Notes: generated by a model from the letters alone, not told the origin. Counted from the stretch's first letter, positions 1 through 6,584 are shown. The stretch is 6,724 nucleotides of DNA from an uncultured Flavobacteriales bacterium (GCA_913047525.1 CAJWUS010000073.1:1-6724); one strand, 5' to 3'. A program made the numbers and translations.

Positions 1-49
1 GTTGCGTTCTGTTTGTTATGATATCTTTTGCTTCTTCTACACTTATCAT
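1..49 (-). CDS. Partial CDS, N-terminus resembling molybdopterin molybdotransferase MoeA
   Basis: The minus strand from 49 to the window edge opens with ATG and reads MISVEEAKDIITNRTQ, 16 codons, then runs off the window. The pattern M-I-S-V-x-E-A near the start is typical of MoeA, the enzyme that inserts molybdenum into molybdopterin in the cytoplasm, and I know of few other families that begin this way. That is the whole basis for the call, so it stays tentative and no symbol is given. A match to the Bacteroidota -7 element, TATTTTTG (54-61 on the minus strand), sits only four bases before the ATG. Used as a promoter it would give a nearly leaderless transcript. I see no clear -33 element for it. 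Confidence 0.45.
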   Translation of the reverse strand, partial: MISVEEAKDIITNRTQ

Positions 50-384
50 ACTGCAAAAATACTTCTATAAATGATATAGGAAAGTGATTTTTATCATAAA
101 TAAGAAATCTGGACTTTTACAGCATTTTATAAAATCTATATTAGTTATTTTTGCGTTCTTAAAATAGAAAATATGTTAGAAGATAAAAAAGTGATTTTTT
201 CAATGACAGGAGTTTCCAAGTCCTTCAGTAGCAAATTATTAAATCTCAATATATGTAGTGAAGTAATTAGGTTCGAATCTTGCTACCCCGACTTTTTTCT
301 CTTAATATTTTCCGTAAATCTTCTGTAAGTTTGCTTCTGTTTTGTTTTAATAGGGCTACTATTTATCTGAAAACACTTGCTTAG
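50..384. other. AT-rich intergenic region with no convincing gene
   Basis: This 335-base gap separates the moeA-like start from the ferredoxin stop. It is strongly AT-rich and I find no credible protein gene on either strand. An open frame of 41 codons from an ATG at 204 runs through the tRNA-like fragment, but its product has no recognisable character. The 12-mer AAAGTGATTTTT occurs twice (81-92 and 188-199), and TTGCGTTCT occurs at 2-10 and 151-159. Both may be chance in such sequence. The one structured element is the tRNA 3'-end-like stretch at 267-291, listed separately. No good hairpin-plus-T terminator for the ferredoxin operon was found on the minus strand. Confidence 0.6.
267..291 (+). 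pseudogene. 3'-terminal tRNA-like fragment (T-arm and acceptor strand), possibly tRNA-Pro type
   Basis: The stretch contains a canonical T-loop context, GGTTCGAATC, followed by a five-base T-stem strand CTTGC, a possible acceptor strand TACCCCG and discriminator A, then C and a run of six T (293-298) such as often follows tRNA genes. The matching T-stem strand TTAGG (267-271) pairs imperfectly with CTTGC: one mismatch and two G-T pairs. No complementary acceptor strand (CGGGGTA) lies 60-80 bases upstream, so this cannot be a complete tRNA. An acceptor strand CCCCG with A at the discriminator position resembles bacterial tRNA-Pro, but the isotype is a guess. It could be an integration scar, a decayed tRNA gene, or chance similarity. 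Confidence 0.45.
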
Positions 385-621
385 CTATAGTTTTTTTATC
401 TGAATGATCTTAACAGGACAGGCATTAGCAGCTGCTTGGTTTTCTACTAGCTGCATCTCATGGACAGAAACGGTATGAAAACCTTTCTTGTTTCTGGCTT
501 CTAGTAAGATGCTTTTTCCGTCTTTTTTAGACATGCGCCAACGCTCGGGAGCAAGTTCTACGCAATAATTACAGCCAATGCATTTATGGCGCTGTTGTGT
601 TATTTGAATCAGTTTAGGCAT
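385..621 (-). CDS. Small single-cluster [4Fe-4S] ferredoxin
   Basis: This 78-residue cytoplasmic protein is a probable one-electron carrier. C14, C17 and C20 form a CxxCxxC motif (CIGCNYC), and a fourth cysteine, C68, is followed by proline, the standard ligand set for one [4Fe-4S] cluster. No second complete cluster motif is present, so it differs from the 2x[4Fe-4S] clostridial type and resembles the monocluster ferredoxins of about 60-80 residues. It has no signal peptide or membrane segment. Its start at 621 lies inside the end of the U32 gene (stop at 614-616), giving an 8-base overlap. The two are therefore almost certainly co-transcribed and probably translationally coupled. The overlap suggests that the ferredoxin serves the U32 protein as electron donor; that link is inference. 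The stop is TAG at 385-387. Confidence 0.88.
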   Translation of the reverse strand: MPKLIQITQQRHKCIGCNYCVELAPERWRMSKKDGKSILLEARNKKGFHTVSVHEMQLVENQAAANACPVKIIQIKKL

Positions 622-1849
622 CTACGACCTTATATAGTTTGTCGCCAGGCCTGATAGTTTCTTGAAGTGGAATAGAGAAGTTATCTCCTTTATTCACTAC
701 TTTTTGTTGTGCATTATCTACACGAATTTCTTCAATAGTAGTTTCAATAACCCCCGTGGTTTTCCCTGTTATAAGGATTTGATCTCCTTTTTTCAGTTGA
801 AGCGCTTCCATTTGGAATTCGGCTACCTGAATTCTTGGGAAGTATCTTTTCCCTTTTGCCAAGAAGACCTTTTTCCTAGTAGCTTTTGAGCCATGTACGC
901 CAGCCCATTCACCTAATTTTTGTCCCAAGTAGTAGCCATCCCAAAAACCTCTGTTATAAACGCTTTTTAGGCGTTTCAACCATGTATCAACCTTTTCCTG
1001 ATTGTAACTTCCGTTTAAGTAAGCATCAGCAGCCTCTCTATAACATTGTGTAACTGTTTTTACATACTCTGGCGCTCTTCCTCTTCCTTCTAGTTTCAAT
1101 ATGGTAACACCAACATCAATTATCTGATCAATAAAACCAATGGTACAAAGGTCTTTAGGTGACATGATGTATTCATTGTCAACCTCAAACAGATGACCAG
1201 ATTCGGTGTCGGTTAGGGTGTAAGTTCTTCTACAGTTTTGTATACAAGCTCCTCTGTTAGCAGAAGAATTGCTAGTGTGTAAGCTCATGTAACATTTACC
1301 AGAAACAGCTACACATAGTGCTCCGTGTGCGAAAATCTCAATTTTTACCAAATTGCCTGAAGGACCACAAATGTTTTCTTTTTCAATTATTTTAGTGATT
1401 TCCTTTACTTGTATTAAGCTTAGCTCTCTAGAAAGAACTATTACATCAGCAAAGTGTGCAAAGAAGCGTACGGTTTCTATGTTGGTTACATTGCTTTGTG
1501 TTGAGATGTGTACTTCCATTTTTTGAGAAGCAACATAGTTGATTACGGCTTGATCTGAAGCGATGATGGCAGTAATGCCTGCTCCTTGAGCAGTATCCAC
1601 AATACGCTTCATCAAAGAAAGGTCGTGGTTGTAAATAATAGTATTAAGCGTGATGTATGACTTTACATTATTTTCTTGACAGATCTGAGCAATTTCTTTC
1701 AAGTCTTCTAAAGTAAAGTTGTTAGAAGCTCTAGCACGCATATTGAGTTGTTCGATGCCAAAATATATGGAGTTAGCTCTTCCTTGAATAGCGGCTTGTA
1801 GTGCTTCCCAAGATCCTGCTGGCGCCATGATTTCAATTTCTGTGTTCAT
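614..1849 (-). CDS. U32-family protein (peptidase U32 / TrhP-RlhA-like), probable Fe-S-dependent RNA hydroxylation factor
   Basis: The 411-residue protein begins with the family's typical start, E-I-M-A-P-A-G-S-x-E (residues 5-15), and carries the U32 signature at residues 171-189 (EIFAHGALC, then SGKCYMS). Cysteines 179, 186, 202 and 235 match the spacing of the four that bind a [4Fe-4S] cluster in the related UbiU; C206 is an extra one. SPKDLC (230-235) and KLEGRGRAPEYV (252-263) are also typical. The C-terminal part (about 330-408) looks like the small beta-barrel of longer members. U32 proteins were named as collagenase-like peptidases, but characterised bacterial members (TrhP, RlhA, UbiU/V) act in tRNA or rRNA hydroxylation or oxygen-independent ubiquinone hydroxylation. 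Sequence and length fit the TrhP/RlhA side, without fixing which RNA is modified. It is the first gene of a two-gene unit with the overlapping ferredoxin. Confidence 0.88.
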   Translation of the reverse strand: MNTEIEIMAPAGSWEALQAAIQGRANSIYFGIEQLNMRARASNNFTLEDLKEIAQICQENNVKSYITLNTIIYNHDLSLMKRIVDTAQGAGITAIIASDQAVINYVASQKMEVHISTQSNVTNIETVRFFAHFADVIVLSRELSLIQVKEITKIIEKENICGPSGNLVKIEIFAHGALCVAVSGKCYMSLHTSNSSANRGACIQNCRRTYTLTDTESGHLFEVDNEYIMSPKDLCTIGFIDQIIDVGVTILKLEGRGRAPEYVKTVTQCYREAADAYLNGSYNQEKVDTWLKRLKSVYNRGFWDGYYLGQKLGEWAGVHGSKATRKKVFLAKGKRYFPRIQVAEFQMEALQLKKGDQILITGKTTGVIETTIEEIRVDNAQQKVVNKGDNFSIPLQETIRPGDKLYKVVDA

Positions 1850-1853
1850 TTAG

Positions 1854-1882
1854 TTGGTTTTGCGTTTGCAAAGTTAAGTTTT
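1854..1882 (+). promoter_or_regulatory. Weak candidate promoter for tryptophanase
   Basis: A TTG at 1854-1856 is followed after 18 bases by TAAGTTTT (1875-1882), seven of eight matches to TAnnTTTG. It would give a leader of roughly 75 bases before the ATG at 1964. It overlaps the opposite-strand element for the U32 gene, so the two promoters might interfere. In such AT-rich DNA this match could easily be chance. Confidence 0.22.
1869..1876 (-). promoter_or_regulatory. Probable Bacteroidota -7 promoter element for the U32-ferredoxin unit
   Basis: On the minus strand this reads TAACTTTG, an exact match to the TAnnTTTG consensus of the primary Bacteroidota sigma factor. It ends 19 bases before the ATG at 1849, giving a short A-rich leader. 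I do not see a clear TTG at the expected -33 distance, so the call rests on the -7 match and its position. Confidence 0.5.
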
Positions 1883-1963
1883 TTAGTTGCAGGAGATGAA
1901 TGGTTAATAAAAAATTAATATACTTTATAAGAAGTATTTCTTTAAATTAAATATTATTGCATA

Positions 1964-3358
1964 ATGAAAAAAATTAAAGTTATGCCTAAAACAATTATTG
2001 AACCATTTAAAATTAAAATGGTAGAACCAATTCAGATGACAACTGAAGAAGAGAGAAAAAAATATTTAAAAGAAGCACACTATAATCCTTTCTTACTATC
2101 AGCAAAGGATGTGTTAATTGACTTACTAACAGATAGTGGAACTTCTGCCATGAGTTCGGCACAATGGGCTGCTATGATGCATGGTGATGAGAGTTATGCT
2201 GGAGCAAGAAGTTGGGGAAAACTAGAAAGTTCAGTGCAGGATATTACTGGCTACAAACATATTCTTCCCACGCACCAAGGGCGTGCGGCTGAACGTATCT
2301 TATATGGTCATATTGGTGGTAAAGGAAAGATTTTTATTAGCAATACACATTTTGATACTACAAGAGCTAATATTGAATTCTCAGGTGCTGAAGCAGTTGA
2401 TTGCTTAACAGACGTGGGAAAAAATCCTGCAATTGAACATCCTTTTAAAGGAAATCTAGATATTCCAACTTTAATTACTACAATTAAAAAGTGGGGAGCT
2501 AAGAATGTTAGTGCTGTCATATTAACTGTTACCAATAATAGTGGTGGAGGCCAACCAGTAAGTATGTCTAATACAAAAGAAGTTTCGGAGATTTGTAAAA
2601 AACATGGAATTCTTTTTGTCTTAGATGCCTGCCGTATAGCTGAAAATGCATATTTTATTAAGCAAAGAGAAGAAGGGTTTGAGGATTACACATACAAACA
2701 AATTGCTCAGGAAATGTTTGCTCTTGCGGATGGTTGTACAATGAGTGCTAAAAAAGATGCTCTTGTAAATATGGGTGGATTTTTAGCACTTAATGATAAA
2801 AAACTTGCTGATGAGTGTATTAATTTACTAATTATTACAGAAGGATTTGCGACTTATGGAGGACTTAGCGGGAGAGATATGGAAGCAATAGCAGTTGGTT
2901 TTCAAGAGGTCTTTGATGCAGATTATTTGCATTACAGAATTTCTTCAACTACTTATTTAGGAAATAAATTACATGAGATGGGCATACCGATTATGCGACC
3001 AGTAGGAGGACATGCTGTGTATATTGATGCGCGAGAATTTTACAATCACATACCAATAAACCAATATCCAGGACAAGCATTGGTTTGCAATTTGTACTTA
3101 AAGGGTGGAATAAGATCAGTTGAAATTGGCTCAGTTATGTTCGGGAAATATGATGAGAAACGAGAATTAATTCCTGCAGAAATGGACTTAGTAAGACTTG
3201 CTATCCCTAGAAGAGTTTACACACAATCTCATATAGATTATATAGTAGAGATATTTGAAGAATTATTGAGAAATAAATCTACAGCTAAAGGAATAGAAAT
3301 CATAAAAGAAAATCAATTCCTCCGTCATTTTACAGCTCATTTTAAGAGGATAGAATAA
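1964..3358 (+). CDS. tnaA: Tryptophanase (tryptophan indole-lyase), PLP-dependent beta-eliminating lyase
   Basis: The 464-residue cytoplasmic enzyme splits L-tryptophan into indole, pyruvate and ammonia. It aligns end to end with the tryptophanase / tyrosine phenol-lyase family (about 455-475 residues). Visible landmarks are LLTDSGT (54-60), Y78, the phosphate-binding THQGR (103-107), N192 before GGQPVS, D221 and R224, the PLP Schiff-base lysine K264 in MSAKKD, R416 in IPRRVYT for the substrate carboxylate, and LRHFTA near the C-terminus. At the positions separating the two activities it has Asp131 (HFDTT), Ile388 (VEIGS) and His455. These are the tryptophanase states; tyrosine phenol-lyase has Thr, Arg and Phe. 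Some stretches (DGCTMS, GRDMEA, PVGGHAV) look more like the phenol-lyase, so a broader substrate range is possible. M7 is an alternative start. No Trp-containing leader peptide or permease gene is adjacent. Confidence 0.93.
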   Translation: MKKIKVMPKTIIEPFKIKMVEPIQMTTEEERKKYLKEAHYNPFLLSAKDVLIDLLTDSGTSAMSSAQWAAMMHGDESYAGARSWGKLESSVQDITGYKHILPTHQGRAAERILYGHIGGKGKIFISNTHFDTTRANIEFSGAEAVDCLTDVGKNPAIEHPFKGNLDIPTLITTIKKWGAKNVSAVILTVTNNSGGGQPVSMSNTKEVSEICKKHGILFVLDACRIAENAYFIKQREEGFEDYTYKQIAQEMFALADGCTMSAKKDALVNMGGFLALNDKKLADECINLLIITEGFATYGGLSGRDMEAIAVGFQEVFDADYLHYRISSTTYLGNKLHEMGIPIMRPVGGHAVYIDAREFYNHIPINQYPGQALVCNLYLKGGIRSVEIGSVMFGKYDEKRELIPAEMDLVRLAIPRRVYTQSHIDYIVEIFEELLRNKSTAKGIEIIKENQFLRHFTAHFKRIE

Positions 3359-3379
3359 TGGCTCTATTTTTTATATTCC

Positions 3380-4021
3380 TTATGGGGATAATCTTTTAAT
3401 TATCCAATTTTTATTTTTAATCGTATAAAGAAATCTATCATGTAATCGATTTACTCTAGCTTGCCAAAACTCAAATGATGAAGGAATTAATCGATAACCT
3501 CCCCAAAATGGAGGACAAGGAATTGTTTTATTTTTATACTTTTCAGTGTATTTAGTAATTTGGTTTTCAAAATCTTTTTTAGAATGAATAATACAACTTT
3601 GTTTAGATGCCCATGCTCCAATTTGACTTTTTCTTGGGCGTGTTTTAAAATAGCTCTCTGATTCTTCTACTGACACCTTTTCAATTTTACCATTTATACG
3701 TACTTGCCTTTCTATTAATGGCCAATAAAATAAGAGGGATGCATTTGGATTTAATTGAATATCAATTGACTTATTACTTTTATAATTTGTAAAAAAAACA
3801 AATCCCTTACTATCAATCGTTTTCAAAAGAACAATTCTGGAAGTAGGTATTCCCTCTTTACTTATTGTACTTAACCCCATTCTATCATAAAATGGAATTA
3901 TTTTCAATCGTTTAACAAAATAAAACCATTTTTCAAACTGTGTAAAAGGATCTTTTAACATTTTATTCTTGTATAGGTTTCTTTTCATTACTCTTGAAAA
4001 GATGTGATTTATTAAATTCAT
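3380..4021 (-). CDS. pdxH: Pyridoxamine/pyridoxine 5'-phosphate oxidase
   Basis: The 213-residue FMN enzyme oxidises pyridoxine or pyridoxamine phosphate to pyridoxal 5'-phosphate, using oxygen and releasing hydrogen peroxide, in the cytoplasm. Length is close to E. coli PdxH (218). FMN-site motifs are SRIVLLK (61-67), FFTNYKSNKS (76-85) and RQVRING (105-111). The RPRKSQIGAW segment (128-137) and the C-terminal signature FWGGYR, EFWQ, RLHDRF and final RLSP are all present; R192 and H194 correspond to the substrate-binding pair. The N-terminus keeps an R14-x-x-Y17 pair like the E. coli lid, but the linker from there to DP (24-25) is about seven residues shorter and lacks the usual GGL. The ATG overlaps the nadB stop as ATGA, making pdxH the last gene of a nadA-nadB-pdxH operon. 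It converges on tryptophanase, a user of its product. Confidence 0.95.
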   Translation of the reverse strand: MNLINHIFSRVMKRNLYKNKMLKDPFTQFEKWFYFVKRLKIIPFYDRMGLSTISKEGIPTSRIVLLKTIDSKGFVFFTNYKSNKSIDIQLNPNASLLFYWPLIERQVRINGKIEKVSVEESESYFKTRPRKSQIGAWASKQSCIIHSKKDFENQITKYTEKYKNKTIPCPPFWGGYRLIPSSFEFWQARVNRLHDRFLYTIKNKNWIIKRLSP

Positions 4022-5553
4022 AATTGCAATTTAACTAAATTTTCATTATAAAAAACCCCTTTGTTTTCTTTTCGTTCCAATGATTGTTGAATAATAAGAT
4101 ATGACACTAATGAAATATTTCTTAATTCTAATAATGCAATTGACGCCTTATATTCTTGATAAATCACCTCTATTTTTTCTTGCATATTAGTTATAAAACT
4201 ATAGGCCTTTCTTAATAATTTATCATCTGTAAGAACTCCAACATTTTCACTCATTACATTCTTAATTCCGAAAAGCATATGTTGAATTTTTTGATGAGAG
4301 TATTCTTTTCTGTTTATATCATTATTGCCTAAATCTTTAAAAGAAATACTGATTTCTTCTATACTATTAGTTGCATCCATTGCACATTGATGTGAAAAAA
4401 CTAAAGACTCTAATAAGGAGTTGGAAGCAAGTCTGTTTGCGCCATTAAGCCCTGTGTTTGCGCACTCACCACATGCATAAAGATTATTGATATTTGTTCG
4501 CCCATTTATATCTGTATTTATACCACCACATACAAAATGTGCTGCAGGCATAACAGGAATTGAATCTGTACTTAGATCCAACCCTAACTCTTCACATTTC
4601 TTCTTTATATTTGGAAAATGTTTTTCTATCTCTCTTTCAGGAATAGTACTACAATCTAAAAACACATAATTTACATTTGTCTTTTTAGTCTCAGTATCAA
4701 TTGCTCTAGCAACAATATCTCTTGTTGCAAGTTCTTTATCCTTATGATAATTTTGCATAAACCTACTACCATTCACAGTTCTCAAAATAGCTCCTTTACC
4801 TCTTGCCGCTTCAGAAATCAGAAAGGAAGGTGTTTGATTTGGATTATATAATGCTGTAGGATGAAATTGGATAAACTCCATATCACTTATTTTAACATCT
4901 ACTCGTTTTGCCATTGCAATTCCATCGGCAGTAGAAACTAAAGGATTAGTAGTAGACTGAAATACTTGTCCAATACCTCCAGTAGCAAGTAATGTTTTCT
5001 TAGCAAGGATATTTCTAATTTTATTAGTATTTACATCTTTAGCAATTACACCAAAGCATGATCCCTTCTCAACTATCAAGTCAATTGCAAACAGATGTTT
5101 TATTATCTGTATATTTTTATAAGATTTTATTCGTCTCAATAGAGACTCTACTATTTCTAGTCCCGTGCAGTCTTGTTTATGGATTATTCTTTTTTGAGAA
5201 TGCCCTCCCTCCATTGCTAAATCATATTCTTGTTTATTATCTTGGTCAAAATCAGTACCATAACTTATTAGTTCCTTAAATCGAATGGGAGCTTGTTCCA
5301 CCACAAAGTTTACAATATTAGGATTACATAATCCATCACCTGCCAAAAGCGTATCATTAATATGATTTTCAAAAGAGTCATTATTAAAATCAGAAACCAC
5401 AGCAATACCACCTTGTGCATGTTTAGTACTTCCATCCGCTTCATAAGATTTTGTTATAATCGTAATTTTTGATTCTGTTTGATATTGAGCAACCTTTAAT
5501 GCAAAGCTCAATCCCGCAATTCCTGAACCAATTACTAAATATTCTGTTTTCAT
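4018..5553 (-). CDS. nadB: L-aspartate oxidase
   Basis: The 511-residue FAD enzyme oxidises L-aspartate to iminoaspartate, the first step of de novo NAD synthesis; electrons go to oxygen or fumarate. The Rossmann FAD motif is GSGIAG (9-14), followed by STKHAQGGIAV (42-52). Active-site counterparts of the E. coli enzyme are visible: E115 in MEGGHS, H231 in QFHPTAL, R278 in TRDIVARAID, H339 in PAAHF, and R374 with S379 in GANRLASNSLLE. CGECANTGLNG (361-371) is also characteristic and distinguishes it from fumarate reductase flavoproteins, as does the absence of a transport signal. The extreme C-terminus reads ERKENKGVFYNENL where many NadB proteins have a form of SRGxH; this may be lineage variation. 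It overlaps nadA upstream and pdxH downstream by four bases each (ATGA), so the products are probably made in coupled fashion. Confidence 0.96.
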   Translation of the reverse strand: MKTEYLVIGSGIAGLSFALKVAQYQTESKITIITKSYEADGSTKHAQGGIAVVSDFNNDSFENHINDTLLAGDGLCNPNIVNFVVEQAPIRFKELISYGTDFDQDNKQEYDLAMEGGHSQKRIIHKQDCTGLEIVESLLRRIKSYKNIQIIKHLFAIDLIVEKGSCFGVIAKDVNTNKIRNILAKKTLLATGGIGQVFQSTTNPLVSTADGIAMAKRVDVKISDMEFIQFHPTALYNPNQTPSFLISEAARGKGAILRTVNGSRFMQNYHKDKELATRDIVARAIDTETKKTNVNYVFLDCSTIPEREIEKHFPNIKKKCEELGLDLSTDSIPVMPAAHFVCGGINTDINGRTNINNLYACGECANTGLNGANRLASNSLLESLVFSHQCAMDATNSIEEISISFKDLGNNDINRKEYSHQKIQHMLFGIKNVMSENVGVLTDDKLLRKAYSFITNMQEKIEVIYQEYKASIALLELRNISLVSYLIIQQSLERKENKGVFYNENLVKLQL

Positions 5554-6476
5554 ATCTTCATCATCTTCTGAACCGATATATATGCTTTATTTCTAAGTTT
5601 CTCTTCAATTATAATTTCAGGAGATTCATTCTTTAAACATTGATACAATTTCTCTAATGTGTTTTTTTGCATATATGGACATTGTTGACAAGCACTGCAA
5701 CTACTCACAACAGGAGCTACAATAAATTCTTTCTCAGGACTTCTCTTCCTCATTTGATATAATAAACAAGCTTCTGTCGCAACTATAAAAACTTGTGATT
5801 TGTCCGATCTTGTAAAATCTAATAGGGCTGTAGTAGACCCTATAAAATCTGCATAATCTAATATATATGAAGTACATTCTGGATGTGCAATAACTTTTGA
5901 ACTAGGATGTTCCTTCTTTAGTGTTTCAATCTTTGTTTCTGAAAATTCTTGATGCACAATGCAAGTACCATCCCAAAGAACTAATTCTCTACCACTTTTA
6001 CGAGCCAAATAGGCCCCTAAATTCTTATCGGGAGCAAATATTATTTCTCTTTCTTTTGGCACAGAGTTTATCACTCTTAGTGCGTTTGAAGAGGTGCAAA
6101 TAATATCACTTAATGCTTTTATCTCGGTAGAACAATTAATATAAGAAATTACAGTATGATTAGGATGATTTTTTATAAATTCTTTGAATTTATCAGCTGG
6201 ACAAGACTCTGAAAGAGAACATCCCGCATCCATATCTGGTAAAATAACTTTCTTTTCTGGATTTATAATTTTTGCTGTTTCTGCCATAAAATGTACTCCT
6301 GCAAAAACAATAATATTAGCCTCTGTCTTTTTTGCCTTATGAGATAATCCTAAACTATCACCAACAAAATCTGCTATTTCTTGAATAGATGGATCTTGAT
6401 AATAATGAGCTAAAATGATTGCGTTTTTCTCTTGTTTTAAATTAAGAATTCTCTTTATAAGTATTTTCTGATCCAT
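5550..6476 (-). CDS. nadA: Quinolinate synthase
   Basis: The 308-residue enzyme uses a [4Fe-4S] cluster as a Lewis acid to condense iminoaspartate (from NadB) with dihydroxyacetone phosphate into quinolinate. The protein has the usual three repeated-domain layout. Its cluster cysteines are C86 (DAGCSL), C172 (GTCIVH) and C266 (CPYM); the last lies in a CxxCxxC run at 260-266, as in E. coli NadA. Substrate-site landmarks are AHYYQ (23-27), YINCS (112-116), TSSNA (128-132) and HPEC (198-201). Length matches the shorter, roughly 300-residue forms rather than the 347-residue E. coli protein. It is the first gene of the operon leading to nadB and pdxH, with a 187-base gap to the next upstream coding end. 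The partner nadC is not in the window, so the step to nicotinate mononucleotide must be encoded elsewhere. Confidence 0.96.
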   Translation of the reverse strand: MDQKILIKRILNLKQEKNAIILAHYYQDPSIQEIADFVGDSLGLSHKAKKTEANIIVFAGVHFMAETAKIINPEKKVILPDMDAGCSLSESCPADKFKEFIKNHPNHTVISYINCSTEIKALSDIICTSSNALRVINSVPKEREIIFAPDKNLGAYLARKSGRELVLWDGTCIVHQEFSETKIETLKKEHPSSKVIAHPECTSYILDYADFIGSTTALLDFTRSDKSQVFIVATEACLLYQMRKRSPEKEFIVAPVVSSCSACQQCPYMQKNTLEKLYQCLKNESPEIIIEEKLRNKAYISVQKMMKI

Positions 6477-6523
6477 TATGTCTATAACATTACCATTTTA
6501 TATCGTTTATAAAATTAATCTTA

Positions 6524-6531
6524 CAAAATAA
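6524..6531 (-). promoter_or_regulatory. Candidate -7 element for the nadA-nadB-pdxH operon
   Basis: On the minus strand this reads TTATTTTG, seven of eight matches to TAnnTTTG, and ends 47 bases before the nadA ATG at 6476. No convincing TTG is found at the -33 distance. It is the best candidate in the leader region, but the region is so AT-rich that the match has limited weight. I saw no recognisable NAD-responsive operator. Confidence 0.3.
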
Positions 6532-6584
6532 GGTAGAACACTATATATAAAACATGACTTATATCACTAATCCAATTTTATTAG

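Noticed and set aside
81..199. Repeated AAAGTGATTTTT (81-92, 188-199) as a possible operator or CRISPR-like repeat
   Set aside because: There are only two copies, of low complexity, in AT-rich sequence with no regular spacing or palindromic structure.
204..329. 41-codon plus-strand open frame in the left intergenic region
   Set aside because: It reads straight through the tRNA-like fragment and its T-run, and the product has no recognisable features.
662..889. 75-codon plus-strand open frame within the U32 gene
   Set aside because: It lies entirely antisense to a well-supported gene. The other plus- or minus-strand frames inside tnaA, nadB and nadA are shadows for the same reason.
1900..1950. 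Sixteen-codon open frame just before tnaA (ATG at 1900), preceded by GGAG, as a TnaC-like leader
   Set aside because: It has no tryptophan codon and no TnaC-like W-D-P pattern, and strong Shine-Dalgarno use is not expected in Bacteroidota. Probably chance.
3350..3372. Possible tnaA terminator: ATAGA/TCTAT stem followed by six T
   Set aside because: The stem is only five pairs with a single G-C and an eight-base loop that includes the stop codon. It is too weak to call without transcript data.
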